From Chrysomallon squamiferum (lineage: Eukaryota > Mollusca > Gastropoda > Neomphalida > Peltospiridae): DNA of 64,000 nt. Positions 37,267 to 64,000 of the stretch are shown one piece after another (the stretch's first letter is position 1; the number at the start of each line of letters is the position of its first letter). The position numbers and the translations under genes were made by a program. The stretch is from positions 39,675,751-39,739,750 of the forward strand of contig CM022670.1 of assembly GCA_012295275.1 (NCBI GenBank), in the 5' to 3' direction. The notes beneath the pieces are model-generated. The model was not told the origin of the DNA. It did no database searches and saw only the letters and a list, made by a program, of their open reading frames with translations.

Positions 37267-40200
37267 TCATCGTCTGCTGTCTTTTTCTCGTTTTCCTTCT
37301 TTCATTGCCTGCTTGCTGGCTTCTCTTCTTCTCTTTGTAATAGGATTACGAGGATCAAAGATTTCGTATCTGTCATTGTCAGTCACATTAGCGTCCAACA
37401 CTTTCCGAGTTTTCTCAGCAAACTTCAACTTGTGGCACATCCTGAAACAAGAAAGAAAAGAAAATATCTGTCATTTAGTGATCTACTCAAAACAATTCTT
37501 AATGTGCTGGCTGGAGTGGACAAATAGCCAAATGGAAACACTAAGGTGATTTCACTTAAAACAAAAATAATAATAAACCTGATAAATATCTCTCTTCTTT
37601 GCAATGTAGTAAATATCCTAAAACTTTACAGATCAAACAATGAATTACCACCTCTAAAACAATTTCCATTAATTCATCAAAAAACAAAAATTAATGCTGC
37701 TGCTTAAAAGATGAAATATAAAAATCATATTTTTCTCGTGCTGACATAGCATTTTCTAAGTTGCAATGAATTCAAATCAATATGGAGAAGCTCTAATAAT
37801 GACTTACCACGAGATATCATTAGGATCATCATTTGTCTCTGTTTCTTCCTCCTTGTTTTCTTCTTCTTCTTCTTCTTCATCTTCAACATCTGAGTAATTA
37901 CCAGCCAACTTCTTGGCTGCACTCAACTTGGCTTGAAACTTGGCCAGCATTTCCAGTGTTGCTGCTTCTCGACTCTGACCCTTCGGCTGTTGTTTTCTTA
38001 GTTCTTTGAACTTTTGTCTTTCTTGTTTATATTCAGCTAACATATCTGTTTTAGGCATTTCATCTGTAAAATTAAGAGCAGTTACTGTTAAATTAAGGTT
38101 TATCCTTATTTGTGGATATATTCTAAATTAAAAAATAAAACATCCTTTGTGGTCTACTTACTTTTTGTCCACTTACCCTAGCACACTGACCATTATGTTA
38201 GTGTAAATGTAACCATTCTGAATTAGCACAGTTGTATTTACAATATATAATCAAGATATTTTTTATGATGTTTATAATCCAAATTTTAATAATATCAACT
38301 GTTGCTAAATATATTTCAAATGTTACTTAAAACAAAACTCATATGTTAGTTCTGTTTGTTATGGATTAATTATTTTATTTTGGAATAATGTAATATAAGA
38401 CAAACAAATTAAAATTTTATTAATAATATGTGTATGTATGTAAGTGAACTTAATCCACAAGAACAATTATTTCATACGATATTTGGTGCTTTCTTCTGAT
38501 ACATTATCTTTTGACTTCTCTTCTTTCTCAGATTTTTCTTTTTGTTTTTTGGCATCATTCAGTTCTTTTTGTAGTTTCCTTACTTCAGCTCGCAATTCTT
38601 CACTGAAAGAAAAAAAATGAGATACCAATACAAAAGTCTTTTTACTACTTGATAAACATTATATTTATTATTAAATAAATCTTGCATGTGTTATAATTTT
38701 TGCTTAATCACTGCTGTTTGAAATAAAAAGTATTCAAATTCCACAATATCAAAAAGCCTTTTGGATAAAAATATTTGTAGTTTATAATGAAAGACGAGTA
38801 CAAAAAATAAATAAGAAAACCAGTTAGATATTTATATGGTTATCATTAATAGATCTGAATAATTATTTAGTAAACTGAATTCCACTATTTATACCTATAC
38901 AATGAATTTGAAAAAATAAAAATATATTTTATGACCGGAAATGAATAAATGACTAATATCTGCTAAAACTTTAGAAGTACTTAATCTTTTTCATTATAAA
39001 AAAAATAATGATTATTTAATTTAGAAAACAGAAAAAGTACAATTACCTGCGACTTAGAGCCTTTTTATCATCTTTCCTTTCATCTACAATTTTATCCGAT
39101 TTAGAATCAACACCTTTGTCATTTGTCTTTTTATCAACACTCTTTTTTGAATCAGAAACAGTTTTACTGTCAGATTTTTTGTCCTCAGAACTATGTTTTT
39201 TGCTCTCTGATGATTTTTTGTGATCACTTCTCTTGTCAGGCGATTTCTTTTCTTCACTCGACGATGAATGCTTTTCTCCATCTTCTTTTCTTGATTTCTT
39301 CTGAACTTTTTCTTTACTGCTGTCATTCTATTACAATTAATAATAAGACACAATTAAAAACAATCTTCAGAAAACACCATACGGTCAGTGCTCTATTTTC
39401 CTTTCTTGTACTAATTACCATATACATTTTGTGTTAATTACTATGTTTTGATATGGTAACATTTTCTCAACTCCTGGAGAATAGATAATCCATATTTAAA
39501 AGCTTGTGAGTTTTGAATAAGGTAAAATAAATATATGAAGAATATATATGCTGGAATGCTTCTTTATCTTACAAAACGATTATTTGTATATTATACTGAA
39601 ACTAAAATAAATGATATCAAACGTAATTATTAACCATAAAAAAAACAGGCAATAATTCACCTTTCTTCAGTATCAGTGTTCCATTAACAGAAATCTAACA
39701 TCAAAACAGAACAGAAATTAAAATATCTATTAATATATCAGTGACTGACAAATCAGTAGTTTAGTGATTAGAATGCAGATCCAAGCCAGGATCATTCACA
39801 GAATTAATCCATTATCAGTGAACCAACTGCGGCATTTCCCGAAAAGCCTTGATATGTGATATCTACTTTAGGAGAAGACGCTTATAAAAAAAATGATAGG
39901 TGAGTCAGCATCAGGTTTTCTCATGACTGTACAAGGTCCAGAGATATTATTAAACATTCATTCTGGATACAAAAAGAAAAAGGATGTATGTTACTTCAGG
40001 ATCACTGACACTGTCCTCCTCTGTTTTCTTCCTCTTCTTGCTGTCCTTCTGTTTTTCTTCATCCACATCAATCTGCACTGCTGGAATCGAGCTCAGCTTG
40101 GGGTCGTTTATCAAGTCATGACTGCTCTTGCTTTTACCGCGCATTGTCTGAATTTAAGAAAACAAAATTTTAAAAAATTTGATTAAAAAGCAATCAGGTC

Positions 40201-42668
40201 AGACTGAACATTCATCTGGTATCAGTAAGTAATCAGAAAATTTCAATAAATTGCATATCCGAGAGGTTGAATGTTTGTGTGTGTGTGTGTGAAGGATGTT
40301 TGCATGTTAAATTACCTCAGTCAATAAAGTAATAATTAAATCAAAAGTTATTTTCACAGAACTCAAACTAAACTGATTTGAAGTAAGTGTAATATTTTCA
40401 GCAAATAAAAATTAAAATACCAGGTTGTGGAAAGTTTTTGCTCAAATTTTTTAAACAAGAATCTGAACAAAGTTATTAATATAAAGAAAAACAATTTGTA
40501 CTTTTGTCGCCTTGTTGGTTTCTTCTTCATCTTCCTCAGCCTCTTCACCAAAAGACAAGAGACTAAAATTTCTGAAAAAGTAATTAAATGTATTGATTAA
40601 AATCAAATGGTCAGTCAGTTTTTTTCAAATTATCATTATGCCTCTCTTTTAATATATTTTACATCAGTCATATTCTAGGAAATTAAAATACCATTTGGAG
40701 GAACGTTAAACAAATATAATTTATTATTTAAGTTTTTAACAAAGTGTTAAGATGCTTCCAATCACTAAATATATATTTTAGTACATAGTCTATCTTAATA
40801 TGTTAACCATTTTACTTTTCTGTTATGAATTGAAAAAATTAAAAACATTTTAACAGTAACACCATAAGGATTTTTTTTTTTTAAATGGGGGAAGAAAAGA
40901 AGAAAAAAAAAGAAAAAAAAAGAAAAAAGTAAAAAAAATTTAGGAAAATAAATCTTTTAATTTTAACTCTATAAAACAAGTGTATTACTCACTTTGTAGC
41001 TTTTGATTTGCTTTGTGTTTTCTTTACATTATCAGCAACCTTTTTAATTTTTTTAATATCTCTGGGAATAATGTCATCAAAAGGATTTGAAAGAATCTAA
41101 AACAAAAAGCACATTAATATTTGATAAACATTTATATATTTCTTTTCTGTTTTCTTTTTTCTTTTGTTCTGATTAAGTTACAAAAACAAACATTTACTTC
41201 TATATTTTACTATGAACTATAATAAAATGATATGAGTTTCATAGCAATGGGAATGAAATCTTGCCGTATAATTATTTCATGTGGTTAATGCTAAAATCTT
41301 AGGAAAATATTTGTGTAAAAAATATTAATACTAAATAAAAACAGAAGGTAGAAAAAGATTACTTCAGTTTTGACAATCTTGTGAGGGTAAAGTGGTCTCT
41401 CATCATCGTTGGTTTCCACTTCTTGAAGTTTGAGCATGTTATACAAAGTCTCTCCAACAACCTGAAGTGAAATTCTATAGCATAAAGTTAACTGATATTT
41501 TTAACCCGATTATTAATTCATTTTTGTTACTTTTTTAAATCTAAATTTAAATATTTATTTATGTATTATTATTACTTCTTTTTTTTTAAACAGAGAAAAA
41601 GAGATACTTAACTAAAAATAAAATGAAGATCTGTACTTTTTACAGCAAAAAACAAAATTAATTTAATAATTAATTATTATATTATTTAAATAAATTCACA
41701 AACCTTTCCAAAAATAGTGTGCTTTTTCTGAAGTTCTGGAGTTGGACCAAAAGTAAAGAAAAACTGACTTCCATTATCATCCGGGCCTCCATTTGCCATG
41801 GCAACAAGACCACGTCGACTAAATCGCAACCGGGAATGAAATTCATCCTACAAATAAATCAATTAAAATGATACTTGCTTTCTTATGAATACAAACCTTT
41901 GATTATTTTAACTGTTATAAAACAAAAGTTTTCATTATAACAACCCAATAAAATAAAATCAAAAGCTGAATGTTAAAAATAGTCTTGGAACTAAACAAAC
42001 TATTATTTCCAAAAGTATTCTAGAAAACAAAGATGAGGAAAATATGATGGGACTGCATAAATATGAATAAATATTTAAGTTTGAAATATGTATCTGCAAA
42101 AACATAAATTATTACTAAAATTAAAATACTTACTTTAAACGGACTTCCATAAATGGAATCTCCACCATGTCCAGTTCCAGTAGGATCACCACCTTGGACA
42201 ATGAAATCTCGTACAACACGATGGAATATTGTGTTGTCATAGAAACCTTCCATACAAAGCTGTACAAAGTTTCGACATGCCTTTGGTGTTTCTTTTGACC
42301 AAAGTTCAATGTCAATATCACCTGCTGAAGTTACCAGAAGTACCTGTAAATAATAACACAAAAATGTGACTATGTATCTTTAGATTATCCCTGGTGCTTT
42401 TAGTTCAGTCCCACACATATATAAAGTTTCATGAGGAAATGAACTAATGTGACTTCCTCCTGGAGAAAACATATATTAACAATAGTGTTTGTCACATCTC
42501 TTGGCATTTCACATTTCTATTCATAATTTTCTGTTTTGCCAAGTACAAATTCAACAAGTATCTCTTCTTTTGTAATAAATAACAAGTTTTAATATATTTT
42601 ATTTGCTACATTTATTTCCTTTTTCTATTTCCTTCTTTAGAAAAAAATAAATAAATAAATAAAAAAAA

Positions 42669-42713
<45 letters not shown>

Positions 42714-43102
42714 CGCACTCTGTTTTTTATTTATCAACTGTTTAAATTACCATTATTTTTTAAAAGAATTTTTTTTTTTAAAGTTAAACCAAGTTAGATT
42801 ATTTAAGCCATCACCCAGTTAATATTACTACTTTGTAAAATAATATATATCTATGCATTTCGTGATAATATGTCTACTAATCAAGTGACAAACCACCTAT
42901 CATTAAATATCAATAGGAACATGCAAACTAGCCACTAGAATCTAGATACAAAAGTGAAACTGAAAGTTTCAGTCAACTCGGTAACACTAACAGATACTAA
43001 CACTAACTGGTACATAACTAGATTCAATGTTACTTTATCTCTCAGAAAGATTCTTTATACCTTTCCATGGGTGGGAGGCTCTTGAATATATATGTTACTC
43101 AT
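37267..43102 (-). CDS. CWC27: Spliceosome-associated cyclophilin CWC27
   Basis: CWC27 is a cyclophilin-fold protein of the activated spliceosome (B-act), acting in the nucleus with CWC22/EIF4A3. Coding exons: 43061-43102, 42134-42343, 41704-41847, 41363-41461, 40993-41096, 40502-40571, 39995-40147, 39047-39327, 38478-38602, 37808-38063, 37267-37441; phases agree and give 552 residues. The start [14 protein letters not shown] is nearly identical to the human one. The cyclophilin domain (about 10-165) has [20 protein letters not shown] and NGSQFFFT. The position of the catalytic-pocket Trp of active cyclophilins is Glu ([11 protein letters not shown]), as in human CWC27, which is regarded as lacking isomerase activity. 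The middle NPFDDIIPR and [13 protein letters not shown] motifs and the C-terminal [13 protein letters not shown] block are hallmarks. The Lys/Ser-rich exon 8 makes it longer than human (about 472 residues). Confidence 0.96.
39047..39327 (-). other. CWC27: CWC27 exon 8: Lys/Ser/Asp low-complexity linker
   Basis: This 281-base exon encodes about 93 residues made almost wholly of Lys, Ser, Asp and Glu ([20 protein letters not shown] and similar). It lies between the [13 protein letters not shown] region and the coiled-coil [14 protein letters not shown]. It accounts for most of the extra length over human CWC27 and is probably disordered. Confidence 0.85.
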
Positions 43103-43452
43103 GTCTTCTACGTAGATTCCACTGAAACTGTACTGGTATTATCTATCTCCGAAAAGAAAATGTACGTTTGAGATTATTTCATGGGGGCAGCCATTGTTAT
43201 TTGGATAAACAATTTGATAACAACTTAATAATTTATTTTCATATAAATAATGTTAAACCTGAATAGAGTAAAATATAATTAAAATAGTACTTAGTTCATA
43301 CAAATAGTTTTGTGTATTTTTGTATAGATAAATTAGTTCGGTATTATTTATTTTATTATTGTTTATTAATTAGTTTAACCTTAGTCTAAATCTCGGTCCC
43401 ATGCAATTACCTTTTATGAAAGTAAAATGTAAGCGTAATACAGTAAAAGGTA

Positions 43453-43500
43453 TTGGTTATTCAACAGGGACATTTCCAATTTGACAAGTACGGGTTCGAT
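43453..43500 (+). mobile_element. Possible tRNA-derived SINE remnant
   Basis: 'acgggttcgattt' resembles a pol III B box and is preceded at about the right distance by a TGGTTATTCAACAGG stretch that loosely resembles an A box. It is too short and diverged to classify. Confidence 0.25.
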
Positions 43501-43919
43501 TTAAACTATTTTATTTTTTAAATGTTTTTTGTTCAGTTATATTGTCATAGATCCAAATAATAACTTGTTGCAAATGGTATGACTTTGTAAGTTTACAATT
43601 TCTAATTTGTATAAGTCATTCAGTTTTCAACGATATTTTTAATATACAATATTACATAACAAAATTAAATTAGAATCGCACTAGTATTAACAGTACTAGT
43701 GGTCTGTTATGATCACAGTACTAAGTACTTAAAAGCTAATACATAGCCAACCATTCGTAAGTCTAAGATATAAATGTAAAATCAAATCTCCGAATCCTTT
43801 ATAATTTTATATTTAATCTATATCGTTATATGAGTAACAAATACAACACTTTTGACGGTATAAATTAAAAAGTAAAAAGTAAAAATTAATTTTTTATTTT
43901 TTTTTTTTAAATCATAATT

Positions 43920-43978
43920 ACGGATGTCGAACCCATGACCTGGACATAATAGGAAAAAATATCTTAACTATAACTCAA
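43920..43978 (-). mobile_element. Possible tRNA-derived SINE remnant, reverse strand
   Basis: The reverse strand reads 'tagttaagatat' and then 'ggtcatgggttcgacatcc', a good B-box sequence at tRNA-like spacing. This suggests the head of a tRNA-derived SINE or a decayed tRNA; the stem pairings of a working tRNA are not evident. Confidence 0.35.
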
Positions 43979-44592
43979 ATAAAAACTGTAAAGGTGAAGT
44001 GAAGAACTAAACTGCTTATATTTGAGTTAGTCTGCTCGTTTGTTGTAAAGAAATTTTAAAAAATAATAATAATAAAACTATTAAAAAAGTAAAAGAATGT
44101 TCAGTATTGCAGCAATAATGTTATAATTAATTATGAATAAACAATGTATATCTCTGGTAAATTATCAGTTGTGTTAAAATGTGCTGAGCCAAAATTTATC
44201 TTATCTGTTTATTTAATAACCATAAATATTTTTAAATGATCCAAAGGCAATTCCATTTTTCATCTTAACAAAAGTCTGTATCACAAGTGACAAAATAATT
44301 AAAAGAATCACAAATAATTTGAAATTATATTTGCAGAAACAGTTGATGCATAAACTTCTATGGTTCTATAGTGTTTCGTTTTCCTTTTTAAGTTGAAATA
44401 TGTTGGTAAATCCTATTTCAACAGTGGCTGCTTAAATATTGTTTTTTCTTTTTTGTCATTAAATTTTGCTCATTTCTTATTATTAATATTTTAGAAACCA
44501 TAATGTAATACAATTCAAAAAATTAAAATTTGCTGAACTGTAAATAATATATCTTTTAAGTTAGTTTCTACTACTATTTCACATTATCTATC

Positions 44593-44647
<55 letters not shown>

Positions 44648-44732
44648 TATATAATCATTTAATTATGTTTTATTTTATTTAATTTTTTTATTTAATTTTT
44701 TATTTTTTATTTTTTTTCATTTTTATTTTCAG

Positions 44733-44807
44733 GTATATTCCACAGCATTTTCAGAGGCAATAATTACAATAATTTGTCATATCACAGATGATTAGAAGCC
44801 AAATAAC
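44733..44807 (+). other. IPO13: IPO13 5' UTR part of first coding exon
   Basis: A long T-rich tract ends in an AG at 44731-44732, marking an acceptor 75 bases before the start codon, so an upstream non-coding exon is expected. An in-frame TAG at 44793-44795 supports the ATG at 44808 as the true start. Confidence 0.6.
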
Positions 44808-60443
<15,636 letters not shown>

Positions 60444-61659
60444 ACAGCCAATCCAAAGACAAGTTACTACTAAAATTTCCTTACAACCCCAAAACCCAAT
60501 CATCAGCCTCGTTACTAGTTGGTTTCCCAGCTCATAATAAACAAACAGAACCAGAAAACGGTCATATGAATCAGTGATTGTGTGGTGTGTGGTGGACAAA
60601 AAGTGGCATTACTAGAATTTAATTTTCAGGATGATGAATGATGGAGATGGACATTCTAGGGATTGGTATATTCCATGTCAACAGGATTCTTCTCATGCTC
60701 ATGTGATACACTGATAGATGCACTTTTATTTTGTGATATACTTGGTAAATAACAAGTGCTAGAAGATGAGGGATGAGCAGAATCAAAACTGTGTGAAAGT
60801 TCCTGCTGAACTTGTTAACGTACAGAAGTTCCTGTGTTTTAAAAGATACATTCTGAACATGTTACATGTATCAAAGTTCCTACGTCACAGTGTTCTACAG
60901 GTCTGTGCTAAACGTGCTAGGTGTGTAAATATTCTTAATTCCAGTGGGCATTAAATGATCTGTGCTGTTGTGTGATTATACGGATGCTATGTGGATGACG
61001 ATTCTTGTGTAGATTTGTGTTGAACATGTGTTGTGTGTGACTGATCCTACATCAATGTGTATTTGAAATACATTTATAAAAGTTCATCTGTCAGTGTGTA
61101 TATTACAAAGATCTGTGCTGAACACATTGTGTAAATATTCCAGTGTTAAAATATGTAACAGTCTTGAGTATGTAAGATGAGTGAAGGTATGAAAAGCGTG
61201 TATCAAAATTTGTGACTAGTGTTACTGTAAATGTCTGTTCTGAAACACAAAAACCGTGCTTAACATGCTGTGGCAGTGTGTAATTTCTGTCTGTGATATG
61301 GATAACTCAATGGTATTTTAACAGTGGTGTTTGAAGTAGATATGTCTGGAGTGAATGTGGAGTAAACATCAGTTGTAGGTAGAGTGTGTCTCCTGTCTGT
61401 GTGTGAATTAAGCAATACGATTCTTTCACTTCTGTTTCTCAGGCAAGCAGCCATTTTTGTTTTGTGTGTTCAGCTTTACCATTTATTTATTTATTTTATT
61501 ATATTATACTTATTTATTTATTTATTTTTATTTGTTTTCTTGCTGATTGTTTTAGTTCCACATTTTTAGCTGTTTGAATATTTAAGCTGATTTTCTAATT
61601 TAACATTACCTATTTCATCTGTCAAAGGATGAGATAATACTGTCATCTAAAGAAATAAA
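60444..61659 (+). other. IPO13: IPO13 3' UTR
   Basis: T and G rich sequence after the TGA at 60441-60443, with an AATAAA at 61654-61659 as a plausible end. Between about 60750 and 61150 it has loosely repeated phrases ('gaacatgtta', 'aaagttcct', 'gatctgtgct', 'gtgtaaatattc') suggesting an old, decayed minisatellite. Confidence 0.5.
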
Positions 61660-62820
61660 ATATTAGTGCTTTCATTGTATTTGTATCTTAACTAGATTAT
61701 GTTAGAAACACAGACTTTTTTTTTTATAATGTTCGAGGATTAGAGTAATATTTTGCTGATAATCCTATTTAATTTAATCCAGTCATGCAGTACCTTTAAT
61801 GAAATAAGGACATTTATGTCCAGTTAAAAAAAAATTTAAAAAAAGAAATTAAAAAAAATTGATATTTTTTTTTATTATGTTAAAATACTGGTTGGTTACA
61901 TAATATAAATATTAAATGTCTTTGCCAAAGCAAAGATTTATTATTCTTTCCTGTAAACATAGCACAAATAAATTTTTTATTCTGTTTTATTTTAAGTGTT
62001 GCATTAAGTGTCCATCACTTTATTAAGTGTAATAAAATAAATCTTTTGAAATCAAAATTATTATAATCATGATAATTAAAAATAAAAATAAAACTTTTTG
62101 TTTAACTATCAGAAAAGCATTAATAATAATAATAATAATTATTATTATTATTATTATTTGATGACATATAGATGGGGTTTTATAAAATAAAAATATGGAA
62201 ATGGTTGCTCTTTCTGTTTAGCCACAGTCTGAATTGTAAAACTTTGAAATTGATTTTTTTTTCCCTTTATTTATAATAAATGATAATTTAAGAGATTTTT
62301 AAATTTCAAAATCTGACTAGATGTCTAAAAAATGGATAATAAAACTGGAAAAAATTTATTTATTTATTTATTTTGCTCATTTTTTATTTATTAATTTACT
62401 TTTTATTTATTTATTATTATTTTTTTCCAACATTTGAGTCAATATATACAGAACATAATTTGAACTGTTTATGTTAAATACTGAATAACATTTTAAACAG
62501 AAATGCTGTATAGCTCAATGCCTGAAATATTTAGCTTATCTTAAATTTATTCTTTCCTGGATTGACCAAGATGTTGAATTTTAACAGTTAAACTGTTTGA
62601 AATACTGGGATTTTATTCACGATGGGTTTAATTTACCTTACATTATTTTGAGTTTTACTTTTGAAAGATTATGTTTTTAAAAAGTTCAGTTACAATACCA
62701 CGACTGTAAATAATTCCACATGTTTTAACCATGTAAGTTTTAAATGGTTTTATATAATAAAAGCAGAAGAGGGCAAGTGTTTTGTTGTTTTGTATGTGTA
62801 TTATTATTATTATTTTTTTA

Positions 62821-62862
<42 letters not shown>

Positions 62863-63312
62863 TTAGTTTAATTATTATTATTATTTTAGTTTATTGTGGT
62901 GTTATTTTTTGTCTTTGTTTTTTTTTTTTTTTTTTTCCTTCCAAGTAACAAATTAAAATTTCATTACAGAAAAAGTAAGTGCAAATTTACCTGAATGTTT
63001 TGAATGTATATTGAGATTTACTTATATATAAGATTTTTTTTTTCTCAAATATTAAAAGAATGGTTGAAAAATGTTCATCTTATCACATGATAACCTATAT
63101 ATTATATAAAAGGTATGTTTTTATCCTTTTTGTAATAATAATAATAATAATAATAATAAATTACATTAAAAACTCAGAAGATATTACAGTTATGGGCTAA
63201 ATAACAAAATGGGTATTAGAGGGCTTGGTCTGTTAAGAGTTTTTGCCTTCACTCATGAATTACTTTTGACCCTCAATTTCTTGGATTAATAGGGGGAAGT
63301 AACGGTATTTTA

Positions 63313-63349
<37 letters not shown>

Positions 63350-63896
63350 TTAATGCAGTAGTAAATAATTATCTTAATTTGCTAAAGTATTTTTTTAAAA
63401 AGGTGATAAATGTCATGGCATCTGATGATGATGATATGATTTTTAATTAATTTGCAGAATAAAGATGGCTGAAGAGAGCTAGTAAAGCTTATATGAGTGA
63501 AGTAAACTACAGAGATATAACTTAGATGTGTACCTAGTCTAGATGCTCACTATCTTAAACTCTACTATAACAGTTTTTAACTCTACTGTAAATCCTGGTG
63601 ATATATTCACATAAATACATTGATTAGTTGATCTGAACAGTGGCAATGTCTAATTTCAGAATAATAACTTCTTTGTATTCCATGGAGTAATAATGGTTCT
63701 TGGTATGTAAGTAAATAGCAAATGAATGCATTAAAAACCATCAATAAGGATCATGGTAAGATAAACATTACACCCAAAATCATCATCACAAGCAGTTCTA
63801 AATCTCTGAAATGGATGTTCAAAAAAGGGCCATAACTCTTTCAGGTACACAAATTACATGTAGATGTATATAATTGTATTTTATTAATTATTATTA

Positions 63897-63953
<57 letters not shown>

Positions 63954-64000
63954 TTTTTTAAATCATGGGTGAGTTAATAGCACTGAATATTCACCAGGTG
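61660..64000. other. Repeat-rich sequence after IPO13
   Basis: No supported gene. It contains ATT/AAT microsatellites (62124-62158, 62834-62863, 63139-63160, 63318-63348, 63890-63952), T-rich runs, and further AATAAA hexamers that could extend the IPO13 3' UTR. Confidence 0.6.

Larger units (their letters stand above)
43103..44732. promoter_or_regulatory. Divergent promoter interval between CWC27 and IPO13
   Basis: CWC27 (minus) and IPO13 (plus) are head to head with 1.7 kb between start codons. Their promoters, and at least one non-coding IPO13 exon, must lie here, because IPO13's first coding exon is preceded by a splice acceptor. No TATA box or other core element can be chosen reliably in such AT-rich DNA. 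A GCCATTGT site near 43190, a short palindrome ACTAGTA-N7-TACTAGT at about 43680-43700 and a (CA)n run at 44598-44642 are the visible landmarks. Confidence 0.5.

Noticed and set aside
37725-37922. Lys-rich reverse frame overlapping CWC27 exon 10
   Set aside because: It is a shifted reading of the poly-Glu codons of CWC27.
39735-39850. tRNA-like phrase 'gtagtttagtgattagaatgc' suggesting a SINE
   Set aside because: No B box at the right spacing and no repeated copy in the window; it lies in CWC27 intron 7.
63440-63540. 'gcagaataaagatggctgaagag' as a possible acceptor and gene start
   Set aside because: The frame stops after five codons, and no matching downstream exon is seen.

Overview
The window is nuclear DNA from an animal. 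It is AT-rich, dense in microsatellites (GA, GT, AAT, ATAC) and homopolymers, and carries four intron-rich conserved genes plus the last exon of a fifth. Gene content (a prostanoid-type receptor, EPS15, FAM187A, CWC27, IPO13), mostly GT-AG introns, small exons and short non-autonomous DNA transposons suggest a bilaterian invertebrate. A lophotrochozoan such as a mollusc is my best but weak guess, since no diagnostic marker is present. Nothing bacterial, organellar or viral was seen.

Layout. 1-2162 (+): an intron and the last coding exon of a class A GPCR resembling prostaglandin E receptors. 2163-12239: long gene-poor stretch with GT and ATT microsatellites, a decayed mariner-type transposase fragment near 5.9-6.2 kb, and a probable long EPS15 3' UTR. 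12240-35316 (-): EPS15, 20 coding exons, three EH domains, coiled coil and DPF tail. 24848-28887 (+): a complete six-exon FAM187A-like Ig/transmembrane gene nested antisense inside EPS15 intron 10. 37267-43102 (-): CWC27, 11 coding exons. 43103-44732: divergent promoter interval. 44808-60443 (+): IPO13, 27 coding exons. 60444-64000: its 3' UTR and repeat-rich sequence.

The genes are ordinary housekeeping or signalling genes with no evident joint pathway: endocytic adaptor, spliceosomal cyclophilin, karyopherin, Ig surface protein, GPCR. The most unusual material is in IPO13. Three introns contain tandem arrays that copy the exon boundary itself: about ten copies of the exon 15 acceptor, a diverged array ahead of exon 18, and a triplicated 3' end of exon 21 whose extra copies are in-frame potential cassette exons. 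Two IPO13 introns need GC donors. IPO13 introns also hold a hAT-type MITE with an exact 8-bp target duplication and two pogo/Tigger-like MITEs. EPS15 exon 18 and IPO13 exon 16 each carry a one-base frame break, so either the assembly has indel errors or these alleles are damaged.

All exon boundaries were read by eye from splice consensus, phase continuity and remembered family similarity. No alignment or database search was run.
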